A stretch of 64,000 nt of DNA from Hespellia sp. (GTDB lineage Bacteria; Bacillota; Clostridia; Lachnospirales; Lachnospiraceae), in NCBI GenBank assembly GCA_028689735.1, contig JAQVCP010000005.1, forward strand, positions 26,844 through 90,843. The letters run 5' to 3'. Both the position numbers and the translations under genes were made by a program. Shown here piece after piece: positions 16,205 through 25,239 of the stretch. Under the pieces are notes generated by a model. The model made no database searches and was not told the DNA's origin. It saw only the letters and a program-made list of their open reading frames with translations. Within the stretch, counting starts at the first letter, position 1. Every line of letters begins with the position of its first letter.

Positions 16205-16609
16205 ATGGGAAAAATGAAGGAACTTTCAGCAATTTTGGACAGCATGGTCGAGTGTGGCAACGCATTAGTAACATCAGCCAATGCACTCAAAGACTTATGT
16301 GAAAACATCGTATCTTGTGGAAACACACTACAGAATGCGGCTAACGCACTTAAAGATTTCTACTCTTCTGTTACAGAAGAAGAACCAAAAGCTGCACTTC
16401 CTAAAAAGGAAACCGCACCAAAGAAAGAAACTGAAAAGGTATACACCCTTGAGGAAGTCAGAGCAATCCTCTCAGCTAAATCCAAAGCCGGGTTCAGAGA
16501 GCAGGTCAAAGAAATGATTACCAAACGTGGTGTAGATAATCTCACAAAATTGGATCCATCAGAGTATCCATCACTCGTAAAAGAAGTGGAGGGACTCACC
16601 AATGGCTAA
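16205..16609 (+). CDS. Helical phage protein with a C-terminal EEVR module, 134 aa
   Basis: A 134-residue protein. The first half has two similar helical repeats (CGNALVTSANALKDLCENIV and CGNTLQNAANALKDFYSSV). A Lys/Glu/Pro linker follows, then a short domain, YTLEEVRAILSAKSKAGF, REQVKEMITKRGVDNLTKLD, SEYPSLVKEVE. Relatives of this type in phages are often mislabelled as an rRNA-biogenesis protein. GGAGGAAAG precedes the ATG. It overlaps the DUF2800 gene by 8 bases. The C-terminal module may support binding to the recombination proteins encoded next, but this is only inferred. Confidence 0.7.
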   Translation: MGKMKELSAILDSMVECGNALVTSANALKDLCENIVSCGNTLQNAANALKDFYSSVTEEEPKAALPKKETAPKKETEKVYTLEEVRAILSAKSKAGFREQVKEMITKRGVDNLTKLDPSEYPSLVKEVEGLTNG

Positions 16610-17744
16610 ACACGCACTCTTATCAGCATCAGCCAGTCATCGTTGGATGAACTGTCCACCAAGTGCAAAGCTGTGTGCTGTTGAAGAAAATAAATCCAGT
16701 CCATATGCCCAGCAAGGCACGGACGCACACGAACTCTGCCAGTACAAGGTAGAACACGCATTAGGAAGAGATGTGTCTGACCCTACTGCAAACCTTGAGT
16801 TCTTTGATACGGAAATGGATTACTGCTCCGACCAATACTGCTCCTATGTTATGGAACAGTTGGCGGCTGCCAAAGAACTCTGCAACGACCCTGAAATCCT
16901 AATCGAGCAACGCTTGGACTTCTCCAAGTGGGTGCCAGAAGGTTTCGGTACTGGAGACTGTGTCATCGTAGCCGATAAAGAAATCCATGTAATCGACTAC
17001 AAGCACGGACTTGGAGTTCTGGTATCGGCAGACAACAACTCCCAAATGCTGTGCTATGCACTTGGAGCCTTGGAGTTGTTCGACGGAATCTATGATATTC
17101 AAACAGTTAAAATGACCATCTTCCAACCTCGTAGGGATAACGTAAGTACATACGAAATCTCCAAGGAAGAATTACTAAAATGGGCAGATGAGGTTCTTGC
17201 CCCTACCGCACAGCTTGCCTTTAATGGCGAGGGAGAATTTAGTGCGGGAGAACATTGCCAGTTCTGTCGTGTCAAAGCGACCTGCCGTAAACGTGCAGAG
17301 GAAAACTTGAAACTGGCTCAGTATGATTTCGAGATGCCTATTAACCTTAATGATACAGAAATTGCCGCTATCCTTTCACAGGTGGACGAGCTGGTATCGT
17401 GGGCTAATGACATTAAAGAATATGCACTTCAACAGGCCTTAAGCGGAACAGAATATGAAGGCTTTAAGGTAGTCGAAGGAAGGTCAATCCGTAAGTACAC
17501 CGATGAGGATGCTGTGGCTTTCATCGTAAAAGACCACGGATTTGACCCTTACGAGAAGAAACTTCTCGGTATCACAGCAATGACCTCGCTTCTCGGTAAG
17601 AAGAAGTTTGAGGAACTCTTAAGTGGACTAATTGCCAAGCCACCGGGCAAACCAACACTCGTGCCAATCTCAGACAAACGACAGGCAATGAGTACAGCCA
17701 AAGAAGATTTCAAAGAAAATGAAGGAGGACAAGACAATGGCTAA
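16602..17744 (+). CDS. DUF2800 nuclease-like protein (Cas4/RecB type)
   Basis: A 380-residue DUF2800 protein. The N-terminus (LSASASHRWMNCPPSAKLC, then QQGTDAHELCQY) and the core (GTGDCVIVADKEIHVIDYKH) match the PD-(D/E)XK fold of RecB/Cas4-type nucleases, with the D-x-K in IDYKHG. HCQFCRVKATCRKRAEEN supplies the cysteines that with an N-terminal Cys could bind an iron-sulfur cluster. It precedes the DUF2815 ssDNA-binding protein, with an 8-base overlap, and the DNA polymerase. This trio is a common phage replication/recombination block. GTGGAGGGAC precedes the ATG. Confidence 0.9.
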   Translation: MAKHALLSASASHRWMNCPPSAKLCAVEENKSSPYAQQGTDAHELCQYKVEHALGRDVSDPTANLEFFDTEMDYCSDQYCSYVMEQLAAAKELCNDPEILIEQRLDFSKWVPEGFGTGDCVIVADKEIHVIDYKHGLGVLVSADNNSQMLCYALGALELFDGIYDIQTVKMTIFQPRRDNVSTYEISKEELLKWADEVLAPTAQLAFNGEGEFSAGEHCQFCRVKATCRKRAEENLKLAQYDFEMPINLNDTEIAAILSQVDELVSWANDIKEYALQQALSGTEYEGFKVVEGRSIRKYTDEDAVAFIVKDHGFDPYEKKLLGITAMTSLLGKKKFEELLSGLIAKPPGKPTLVPISDKRQAMSTAKEDFKENEGGQDNG

Positions 17745-18300
17745 TATGAGTATTCCTACTAAGGTAATCACAGGCGTGAATACCAGATGGTCCTTTGTTA
17801 ATGCATGGGAACCAAAATCAATCAATGGAGGTGCACCTAAATACAGCGTGTCCCTCATCATCCCAAAGGATGATATTGCAACTATCAACAAGATTAAGGC
17901 AGCTATTCAGGCGGCTTACGAAGAGGGCGAGTCTAAACTTAAGGGTAATGGAAAGACAGTTCCTGCTCTCTCCGTTCTTAAAACTCCACTTCGCGATGGC
18001 GATTTGGAACGTCCAGACGATGCGGCATATGCAAATGCATATTTCGTAAATGCTAATTCCGCTACTGCTCCTGGTATCGTAGATGCAGACAGACAGCCTA
18101 TCCTTGAACGTTCAGAGGTTTACTCTGGTGTATATGGTAGAGCATCTATCAACTTCTACGCATTCAATTCAAATGGCAATAAAGGTATTGCCTGCGGATT
18201 GAATAACTTGCAGAAGATTCGTGACGGAGAGCCTTTAGGCGGCAAGTCTCGTGCAGAGGATGACTTCGCAACTTCTGATGAGGACGATTTCCTCTCATAA
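17737..18300 (+). CDS. DUF2815 ssDNA-binding protein
   Basis: A 187-residue DUF2815 protein, a family thought to be a phage single-stranded DNA-binding protein like T7 gp2.5. The body (TRWSFVNAWEPKS, GAPKYSVSLIIPKDD, NAYFVNANS, YSGVYGRASINFYAFN, GIACGLNNLQKI) is the OB-fold pattern. The tail (EDDFATSDEDDFLS) is acidic and ends with the hydrophobic tip typical of SSBs that recruit partners. The start at 17737 follows GAAGGAGG. It overlaps DUF2800 and precedes the polymerase. Expected role: protect ssDNA and help replication and recombination. Confidence 0.88.
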   Translation: MANMSIPTKVITGVNTRWSFVNAWEPKSINGGAPKYSVSLIIPKDDIATINKIKAAIQAAYEEGESKLKGNGKTVPALSVLKTPLRDGDLERPDDAAYANAYFVNANSATAPGIVDADRQPILERSEVYSGVYGRASINFYAFNSNGNKGIACGLNNLQKIRDGEPLGGKSRAEDDFATSDEDDFLS

Positions 18301-18340
18301 ATAACTCGTAACCAACTGGTGGCACAATTGGTATCCACGT

Positions 18341-18378
18341 GGTGGCAAGGCAAACCGCCTTGCTGCCACTATTTTTTT
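18341..18378 (+). terminator. Stem-loop with a T-run between the SSB and polymerase genes
   Basis: GTGGCAAGGC pairs with GCCTTGCTGCCAC (three-base bulge) and is followed by TATTTTTTT. It lies 20 bases before the polymerase start and could reduce polymerase expression relative to the SSB. Confidence 0.6.
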
Positions 18379-18395
18379 ACAAGGAAGGTGACAAA

Positions 18396-20387
18396 ATGCG
18401 TAAAATTGGGACTTTATCGATTGATATTGAAACTTATTCAAGTATAGATCTGGCAAAATGTGGTGTATATAAATACAGTGAATCCTCGGATTCTGAGGTT
18501 TTACTCTTTGCATATTCTGTTGATGGCGGACCCGTTATTGTAATTGATGTAGCAAACGGAGAATCCATACCGGATGAAATATTACAAGCACTTGTTGATG
18601 ATTCCGTTATCAAATGGGCGTTCAATGCTGCATTCGAGAGAGTGTTCCTCTCCATTTGGCTAAAACGTAACTACCCGGAACTCTTCTGCTCTTACAGTAT
18701 CCCGGAAGATTCCGTTGGAAACTATCTCGACCCATCTGCTTGGAGATGTTCCATGATCTGGTCAGCATATATGGGACTCCCACTTTCGTTGGAAGGTGTC
18801 GGTGCTGTTCTTGGCTTAGAAGAACAGAAACTAAAGGAAGGCAAAGACCTCATTCGTTACTTCTGCAAGCCTTGTGCAGCAACCAAGGTCAATGGCGGCA
18901 GAACCCGTAATCTACCGGAACACGCACCCGATAAATGGGAATTATTCAAAGCGTATAATAAAAGGGATGTTGAGGTTGAAATGAATATACAGAAGAAACT
19001 CTCCCACTATCCTGTTCCTGAGTTTGTATGGGAAGAATACCACCTCGACCAAGAAATCAATGACAGAGGCATTGCTCTTGATATGGATGTTGTAGAAAAT
19101 GCTATTAAGATTGATGCCATCAGCAAAGCAACTTTAATGGCTACAATGCAGGATTTAACAGACCTTGAGAATCCAAACTCCGTAGCACAAATGAAAAGTT
19201 GGCTTGCTGCAAAAGGCATTGATACCGACTCTCTTGATAAAAAGGCTGTTGTAGAATTACTTAAAACCGTACCAACCGATGTGGCTGATGTTCTTACACT
19301 TCGTCAGCAGCTCGCCAAATCATCTGTAAAGAAATACCAAGCCATGCAGAATGCTGTGTGTGATGATGGACGAGCAAGAGGTATGTTCCAGTTCTATGGT
19401 GCGAATAGATCAGGACGATGGGCAGGTCGTATCATTCAGTTACAGAACTTACCACAGAACCACATGGAAGATTTGGATGTTGCCCGTGAGCTGGTAAAAG
19501 ATGGAGATTACGAAATCCTCAATATGTTCTATGACAATGTTCCGGGAGTTCTTTCCGAACTCATCCGTACAGCATTTATTCCAAGAGACGGGTATAAATT
19601 TGCAGTAGCAGACTTTAGTGCTATTGAAGCAAGAGTCCTCTCCCACCTTGCCAAAGAAAAATGGCGTTCAAAGGTCTTTGCAGACAATGGGGATATTTAT
19701 TGTGCATCTGCATCTGCGATGTTCGGAGTTCCGGTAGAAAAACACGGCCAGAACTCTCATCTGCGTCAGAAAGGTAAAATCGCAGAATTAGCATTAGGTT
19801 ACGGTGGCTCTGTCGGAGCATTGACCGCTATGGGAGCATTGGATATGGGAATTGCTGAAGAAGAACTCCAACCTCTTGTTGATGCTTGGAGAGCTGCCAA
19901 CCCAAACATCGTACAGTTTTGGTGGGATGTTGACAATGCAGTAAAACGTGCTATTAAGGAGCGTACTGCTACAGAGACCCACGGCATCCGCTTCATCTAC
20001 AAAAGTGCCATGCTCTTCATCGTTCTTCCATCCGGCAGACGATTGGCTTATGTGAAACCTCGCATCGGAGAGAATAAGTTCGGCGGTGAGTCAGTCACTT
20101 ACGAAGGTGTCGGCACAAATAAAAAATGGGAACGCATCGAATCATACGGTCCCAAATTTGTCGAGAATATCGTGCAGGCAATCAGCCGTGACATTCTCTG
20201 CTATGCACTTCGCACCTTAAGTCATTGTTTCATTGTAGGTCATGTACACGATGAAGTTATCATCGAATGCAGACAGGATGCATCCTTGGAGGCTATCTGC
20301 GAACAGATGGGACGTGTTCCAGAATGGATTGAAGGCTTACTGCTCCGCGCTGATGGCTATGAAACACAATTTTATAAAAAGGATTAA
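18396..20387 (+). CDS. Phage family A DNA polymerase
   Basis: A 663-residue DNA polymerase I-type enzyme without the 5'-exonuclease domain. The 3'-5' exonuclease begins with LSIDIETYSS (Asp/Glu near residues 9-11), and YNKRDVEVEMNI contains a further exo aspartate. Polymerase motif A is FAVADFSAIEARVLSHLA, motif B is QKGKIAELALGYGG and motif C is VGHVHDEVIIEC with the catalytic HDE. It starts at the ATG at 18396 after AAGGAAGG; the longer frame would begin inside the terminator hairpin. It is the last gene of the rightward operon and shares a bidirectional terminator with the next, convergent gene. It probably replicates the phage genome with the primase-helicase. Confidence 0.95.
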   Translation: MRKIGTLSIDIETYSSIDLAKCGVYKYSESSDSEVLLFAYSVDGGPVIVIDVANGESIPDEILQALVDDSVIKWAFNAAFERVFLSIWLKRNYPELFCSYSIPEDSVGNYLDPSAWRCSMIWSAYMGLPLSLEGVGAVLGLEEQKLKEGKDLIRYFCKPCAATKVNGGRTRNLPEHAPDKWELFKAYNKRDVEVEMNIQKKLSHYPVPEFVWEEYHLDQEINDRGIALDMDVVENAIKIDAISKATLMATMQDLTDLENPNSVAQMKSWLAAKGIDTDSLDKKAVVELLKTVPTDVADVLTLRQQLAKSSVKKYQAMQNAVCDDGRARGMFQFYGANRSGRWAGRIIQLQNLPQNHMEDLDVARELVKDGDYEILNMFYDNVPGVLSELIRTAFIPRDGYKFAVADFSAIEARVLSHLAKEKWRSKVFADNGDIYCASASAMFGVPVEKHGQNSHLRQKGKIAELALGYGGSVGALTAMGALDMGIAEEELQPLVDAWRAANPNIVQFWWDVDNAVKRAIKERTATETHGIRFIYKSAMLFIVLPSGRRLAYVKPRIGENKFGGESVTYEGVGTNKKWERIESYGPKFVENIVQAISRDILCYALRTLSHCFIVGHVHDEVIIECRQDASLEAICEQMGRVPEWIEGLLLRADGYETQFYKKD

Positions 20388-20394
20388 AGCAAAA

Positions 20395-20424
20395 GCCGGG
20401 CATCATACCCGGCTATCCTTTTAA
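20395..20424. terminator. Bidirectional terminator between convergent genes
   Basis: GCCGGG / CCCGGC with a 7-base loop. It is followed by TATCCTTTT on the plus strand and by TTTTGCTTT on the minus strand (plus-strand A-rich bases just left of the stem). It separates the polymerase from the HTH gene. Confidence 0.75.
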
Positions 20425-20936
20425 TCTAATTTCTTTTTCAATTCCTTAAGCAGCTTGTCCTTTCTGCCATGCAAAGTTGTCTGTGGAATTCCAAACTCTG
20501 CTGCCATCTCACGTTCCGTCTTTTCCTCTGCAATTCCCTTACAGATACGCTTCTTTTCATCTGTTAATTTCTCACATTCTGCAAGTAAATCTTTAACCAA
20601 CATAAGGTCTGAAACTACATTAGCTGGGTCGTTTTCATCTGTTGCAGCATCATAGCCTTCTTCTACAAGTGCATCATAAGAAGTTTCATTTTCATTCTGT
20701 CTCTGCATCGCACGGATGTCTTTTCGTGCCATAGCACACAATCCATCTGTCATACGCTTAGCTTCACTCTGTGAGTCCCCTTCCATAATCGCATAATAAC
20801 GACCTACACCGTGCATCACAATCCAACGAACTGGAATCCCTAGATTTTCATAATACTGAATTGTTCCGTAGTCTTCCTCAAGAATTGGAATGTAGATTGG
20901 ATTGTTAATAGTTACTAAATTAGCCTTCTTTGTCAT
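20421..20936 (-). CDS. HTH phage regulator, sigma-70 region 4-like
   Basis: A 171-residue protein. The C-terminal part (KLTDEKKRICKGIAEEKTER, EMAAEFGIPQTTLHGRKDKL, LKELKKKL) is a helix-turn-helix like sigma region 4. The N-terminal part (INNPIYIPILEEDYGTIQYY, MEGDSQSEAKRMTDGLCAMA) resembles proteins of clostridial mobile elements that have no assigned role. Start at 20936 after AGAGGA; an upstream in-frame ATG lacks a binding site. It is divergent from the repressor across a 321-base region with several hairpins. It may be an early activator or antirepressor; not proven. Confidence 0.7.
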   Translation of the reverse strand: MTKKANLVTINNPIYIPILEEDYGTIQYYENLGIPVRWIVMHGVGRYYAIMEGDSQSEAKRMTDGLCAMARKDIRAMQRQNENETSYDALVEEGYDAATDENDPANVVSDLMLVKDLLAECEKLTDEKKRICKGIAEEKTEREMAAEFGIPQTTLHGRKDKLLKELKKKLD

Positions 20937-21257
20937 TGCTTGTCCTCTTTCCGCCCTGGCTACGCCACCAGACGAGGACACAAACAACCGCACGACAATT
21001 AAGCGGGGATTTATCAAACTCTACAAAGACCTTATGTCTTGTAGAATTCAATATGTATCCTCGCCCGACGTCGCGCGCCGCTAGGCTATAAATATTTTTT
21101 ATTTGAGCAAATGCTCAGTTCGACCATCACTTCGTGATGATTCAACTCAGAACTTGCTAAAATTCTTCTGGTATAATTCTAAAAAAAGTTGTATGATATA
21201 AGCAAAACTCATATTGTAATAGTTTTTCACATTTCATATACGGAAAGGGTATGTATT
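20937..21257. promoter_or_regulatory. Divergent control region before the repressor gene
   Basis: This 321-base gap separates the HTH gene from the cI-type repressor. It holds CTACAAAGAC / GTCTTGTAG (21021-21044), TGAGCAAATGCTCA (21103-21116) and CATCACTTCGTGATG (21125-21139, inside a longer imperfect hairpin). A GC-rich patch, CCCGACGTCGCGCGCCGC, stands out at about 21063-21080. A -10-like TATAAT is at 21172-21177. I see no gene in it. It is the natural place for lysogeny promoters and operators; no site can be assigned to a given protein. Confidence 0.5.
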
Positions 21258-21884
21258 ATGAGTAATCTGAATATTGATATATTGAATCAAAATATCCAAA
21301 CCTTAATGGAACAAGAAGGTCTTACTCAACAACAACTGGCAGTAAAGATTGATATGTCGCAGCCAAACTTTAGTCGTGCTTTCAACAATAAAGGTGGACA
21401 ACGATTTACCTTAGAACAAATCTGCAAAATTGCTGACCATTTTCATGTTTCCGTAGATTTTCTTCTTGGTTTTGAAAAGCCTACAAACAAACTATCCGAA
21501 AAAGAAATATGTACACTATTTACTTCTCTTTTGGAGCAACGTAAACTTGTAAAATTTGATATTTCTCGTGAAGAAGAAATCTATACACCGTACAAAACAT
21601 TTGATGGTTATCCAGATTGTGATACTGAAAAAAAATGCATACAGTACAACGGCTTTCTTTTTCCTAGTTACTTTGACATTGGTCCTACTGACCGATACAC
21701 TGAAGACCAGTTGGATGATTTTCAATCTGACATCCTCTATGGCGGAAACAGTGATGAATCCAATAAACGTATAAATGCATTCTTTGATAGGTACTTCCAA
21801 ATCTACGATATGTATTTGCATAATCAAATCACTAAAGAATTCTTCCACGAAATAGTTGATAAGTTCCTTGCCGACCTATCATAA
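21258..21884 (+). CDS. cI-type XRE repressor
   Basis: A 208-residue protein. Residues about 6-68 form an XRE helix-turn-helix (LMEQEGLTQQQLAVKIDMSQ, then FTLEQICKIADHFHVSVDFL, LLGFE). The rest is acidic and aromatic with no peptidase motif that I can see, so it is not a LexA-type self-cleaving repressor. The start follows GGAAAGGG, with an earlier out-of-frame ATG in the spacer. It faces the lysogeny control region upstream and converges on the ImmA/IrrE gene at a shared terminator. In ICEBs1-type switches an ImmA protease cleaves the ImmR repressor, which makes the ImmA/IrrE-like gene nearby a candidate partner. Confidence 0.85.
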   Translation: MSNLNIDILNQNIQTLMEQEGLTQQQLAVKIDMSQPNFSRAFNNKGGQRFTLEQICKIADHFHVSVDFLLGFEKPTNKLSEKEICTLFTSLLEQRKLVKFDISREEEIYTPYKTFDGYPDCDTEKKCIQYNGFLFPSYFDIGPTDRYTEDQLDDFQSDILYGGNSDESNKRINAFFDRYFQIYDMYLHNQITKEFFHEIVDKFLADLS

Positions 21885-21927
21885 TTATCTTTTTATTTTT
21901 ATTATCGCACCGATTTTTCATTTGCCC

Positions 21928-22045
21928 ATTAAGTGCCACTTAATGCTAAAGAACCGCATAAAAAAAAGGACTTCTGCGATTATCTACCTTAGTAGTAATC
22001 ACGGAAGTCCGTATTTTATATATATATCATTAAGTGCTACTTAAC
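21928..22045. terminator. Bidirectional terminator flanked by two 17-bp palindromes
   Basis: The hairpin at 21968-22010 (GGACTTC...GAAGTCC with an extended imperfect stem) is followed on the minus strand by TTTTTTTT, a strong end for the restriction operon, and on the plus strand by TATTTTATATA. The palindromes ATTAAGTGCCACTTAAT (21928-21944, perfect around one base) and ATTAAGTGCTACTTAAC (22029-22045) bracket it. Palindrome function is unknown. Confidence 0.8.
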
Positions 22046-22071
22046 GAAAAAATTTATTTTTTTTATTTATT

Positions 22072-23982
22072 TTATGCACAACCCGGAAGTTTGATTTTAA
22101 TATTGGCATCTGTCAGCTTATCTTGCCATTGTTGTAAGGTATCATCTGGATGTTCATCAATTACCCATCCTATCATAAAATTCTGCATACTTGGTACGCT
22201 TAAGTCATATCCTGCCTTTTTCATAAGGTCATGACTATAATGTTTCTCTAATTTTAACCCGTTACATAATGCTACTGCTCTCTCTATTGTAATTTTAGGA
22301 GTAAGCGTATTTCTATATTCGCTAATAGACACCGTACTAATATTAGTTCTATATGACAGTTCCTCATTTGTAATACCTTTACGATTCATGTGATAGTTTA
22401 AGGTACCAGAAAAACCACTTGGTATTTCAGTAGCTAATCTTCTCACTATGTCAGTCACAGATTCCGATATTCTCTCTATCTCCTCTTTTCGTTGACTCTT
22501 GCTTTGGTTATCCTTATGATTAGGGTCATACTTTGCCTCGATAAAGGTTACTGAACTTACATCTCTACACAAGAAACACCTTCTGTAGAAAGAATCACTA
22601 TATGTATCACTAGCATTAATCTTACGCTCAAACACATAACAACATTCGTGTACGTGCTCTAATGCATAATTTGTCAATATCGGAAGCCCTGTTTCGCTCT
22701 TCGTCACATACTTTGGAGCATTGATACATACCATACTGTTAGCGAATATCAATCTACCCTCAAAATACATCGAGCGAAGTTCTTCCGACATAAAAATCTG
22801 AATCATGGCACTCTTTTCATCAATTACAAAAGTCTGATTAGGCTTTAACGTCCCTCTTGGGAAAGAGAACGGTGGAAGATATTTTCCATCTGAAAACACC
22901 TGCACACCATGTGCCTCATCATACCCCAATTCAATTACACGAATTTTAGCTGCAATCGCAGATACCATAAAGAAAGAAGCCAACTCTCCCACAGCTTGTT
23001 CCATCAATTCAGCATTTCGCATCATCGGATACTCAGCATGAAGTCTTCGCAAACATTCATCTAATTTTCTTTTGGTCATTTCTGCTGGCATAAGAATACG
23101 AGGTGCAAGCTGATTTGCCTGCCACTCCATCCACTTCAATGCAGGTGCATCCTCTGGAATTCCATCGTACACTTCCACTATTTCACATGAAATATGATTA
23201 CATTCTCCTTGCAGAAGTTTTTGCAATTCAAACGGTTTACGATGTCTATCCCAATGTACACACTCATGAATAATCGTGTTATTTGCTGTGCCAATATTAT
23301 ACATAAAATAGACATTTGGATTTATCAGCATTGTTCCAGGTTCTGTCACTATTTCGCAAGTTTCCTTGCGTAAAATATTAGTATATACAATGACCTTCTC
23401 GAATCCAAAATAAGTCTTACCAAATACACCTTCTTCCAATGGAGCAAAATATAGTTTCATCCCCATAGAAGATACAATCTCTTCTACAGGTAATGCCATT
23501 GGCTGCATAAGTGCCTTCGGATAATGTCTACGTAAGAAATCCTCTGCATGACGTTCTACATCTTCTTCATACATATAAGGTACAAGATTTTGGCTAAGAC
23601 TTCTATCTCGTTCATAACGACTTACATCATACTCTGAAACATTTGTAATTCTCACATTATGAAGTCCGTTTTCTAATAATGCTCGGAAGAATATATTATA
23701 GCACTTGCAATCCTCAAATGTTTCATGTCCATATCTAGTTTTGCCTGCTACTTCTATATCAGCATCGACTGTGGCACGAATCTCCAGTTCATCATTTCCC
23801 ATATCTTTAAAGGTAACTCCAGATACATGAATATCTTGTAAACTTACCCAAGTAACATATGAAATTGCATCATTTTCAAAGCTATCCTTCGATTGCGTTG
23901 CAATATAGGAAGATAGCTTTGCCATCATATCATCTATAAAATTATCCTCTAGAAATGCTTTGAACGATTCGTATTTTGCCAA
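22072..23982 (-). CDS. Large ImmA/IrrE metallopeptidase with a C-terminal HTH
   Basis: A 636-residue protein. Residues about 150-330 form an ImmA/IrrE-type metallopeptidase with HECVH at 239-243 (HExxH zinc motif) and, downstream, ALKWMEWQANQLAPRILMP containing the third ligand glutamate. Residues about 540-600 (NRKGITNEELSYRTNISTVS, then EYRNTLTPKITIERAVALC) form an XRE-like helix-turn-helix. It starts at TTG (23982), 8 bases after GGAGGA. ImmA proteases usually cleave a partner repressor; here the DNA-binding part is fused, and the protein is more than three times the size of ImmA. It is the last gene of the methyltransferase-McrBC operon, 18 bases after mcrC, and ends at a strong terminator. 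It may control the operon or the prophage repressor. Confidence 0.85.
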   Translation of the reverse strand: MAKYESFKAFLEDNFIDDMMAKLSSYIATQSKDSFENDAISYVTWVSLQDIHVSGVTFKDMGNDELEIRATVDADIEVAGKTRYGHETFEDCKCYNIFFRALLENGLHNVRITNVSEYDVSRYERDRSLSQNLVPYMYEEDVERHAEDFLRRHYPKALMQPMALPVEEIVSSMGMKLYFAPLEEGVFGKTYFGFEKVIVYTNILRKETCEIVTEPGTMLINPNVYFMYNIGTANNTIIHECVHWDRHRKPFELQKLLQGECNHISCEIVEVYDGIPEDAPALKWMEWQANQLAPRILMPAEMTKRKLDECLRRLHAEYPMMRNAELMEQAVGELASFFMVSAIAAKIRVIELGYDEAHGVQVFSDGKYLPPFSFPRGTLKPNQTFVIDEKSAMIQIFMSEELRSMYFEGRLIFANSMVCINAPKYVTKSETGLPILTNYALEHVHECCYVFERKINASDTYSDSFYRRCFLCRDVSSVTFIEAKYDPNHKDNQSKSQRKEEIERISESVTDIVRRLATEIPSGFSGTLNYHMNRKGITNEELSYRTNISTVSISEYRNTLTPKITIERAVALCNGLKLEKHYSHDLMKKAGYDLSVPSMQNFMIGWVIDEHPDDTLQQWQDKLTDANIKIKLPGCA

Positions 23983-24000
23983 TATGTAGTCCTCCTTACA

Positions 24001-25239
24001 CTATGTCAACACCTTCTTAAATTCAGCCAGAAAATTCTTCCATTTCAACATAAGCATCAAATCGATGGTACGAATACTAAGCGGTCTCTTCCTTCCACTC
24101 AAATCTATAAAGCTATAATCATCTACAATGCTTTCCTTTGAAACAAGTGGATATAATAATATTATCCTCTCCACATTCTTAATACTGGATGAATAAGCAT
24201 TCATCTGATATGTATCAGCTTCCTTTGCGAAATTTTTAGGAATCTTCCACTTTGTATCGATAATGTCCATCATACCTGAAGCTTTTTTTATTGTTATATC
24301 CGGTCTTAAGCCAACATACCTTTTTGCGTCAGAATCTCTCTCCAATAAATAATTACCCTTCATCTGATAAATAGCATTATTTCCAAAAACCATCTTCGAT
24401 ACACGGTATATAAACAATTCATACAAATCATTCATATTAAACAGCATCATACTTATTGAGGTGTTTCCGGCACTTAGTGTACTAAAAATATTATTCAAAA
24501 ATAAGACACCGTACCTGTACGCTTCTTCTGCTCTATGATTTGTAGAATTGAAAACTATAGGCTTTGAGAGCGCTTTTTCCTTTGTAACAGTGGCAATATC
24601 ATCAAAGACAGGTAACAAATATTTGATACGTCTCTTATTTTGATTGTCATTACTTACCTTATACATCTGAATAAGGCACAACTTCATAAATCTATTAATC
24701 TCGTTATCTGCCGTAAACTTTGAAAAACGGCACCAGAATTTTGTCGGATCCAGCACATTTCTCGAAAACTGTTTTCCAAATAAAATCCTACCTTTTACTC
24801 GATTAATATTATGGTCTATCTTCTTATAAGAATGCTGCAATCCCTCTTTTATATACTTTTCTAACGAATTCAAAAAAGTATCAATCAACATCTCTATCAA
24901 AGAATTTTTTTGCATCTGTGCCATGCCGGGCATTTCACGAACAGATGGATTTTGATGTGAAACCGTTATCATTCTCATCAATACCATCCTTAAATCCTCG
25001 GTCGATACATATCCATACAACTTTGGCAATATCTCAATATTAAGGTCCTTTAAAGAAATAGTTCCAACCCAATGTTGTGCAACCAATTTCTTATATCCCC
25101 ACTTAAAAACCGGCTCATCATCCATAATTACCGTTTGAAGAGCCAATGCATCTTCTTTGGAGATTACATTACGTGAAACATCTCTTTTATCTCTTATATG
25201 AAGTTGGTCGAATTCTTTTACAATAATTGTATCTATCAT
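24001..25239 (-). CDS. mcrC: McrC-like nuclease subunit
   Basis: A 412-residue McrC family protein, the DNA-cutting subunit that works with the McrB GTPase. The N-terminus (GTISLKDLNIEILPKLYG) and the core (EINRFMKLCLIQMYKVSND) follow the family. The PD-(D/E)XK active site is seen as GLRPDITI (Asp314) and MDIIDTKWK (Asp328, Lys330). It overlaps mcrB by 4 bases (ATGA), so the two are made together. It is slightly longer than E. coli McrC (about 350). The nuclease looks intact. Confidence 0.93.
   Translation of the reverse strand: MIDTIIVKEFDQLHIRDKRDVSRNVISKEDALALQTVIMDDEPVFKWGYKKLVAQHWVGTISLKDLNIEILPKLYGYVSTEDLRMVLMRMITVSHQNPSVREMPGMAQMQKNSLIEMLIDTFLNSLEKYIKEGLQHSYKKIDHNINRVKGRILFGKQFSRNVLDPTKFWCRFSKFTADNEINRFMKLCLIQMYKVSNDNQNKRRIKYLLPVFDDIATVTKEKALSKPIVFNSTNHRAEEAYRYGVLFLNNIFSTLSAGNTSISMMLFNMNDLYELFIYRVSKMVFGNNAIYQMKGNYLLERDSDAKRYVGLRPDITIKKASGMMDIIDTKWKIPKNFAKEADTYQMNAYSSSIKNVERIILLYPLVSKESIVDDYSFIDLSGRKRPLSIRTIDLMLMLKWKNFLAEFKKVLT

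Noticed and set aside
18301..18341. D-arm-like sequence (GGTGGCACAATTGGTATC) suggesting a tRNA
   Set aside because: No acceptor stem, anticodon arm or T-loop can be built around it; it leads into a terminator hairpin.
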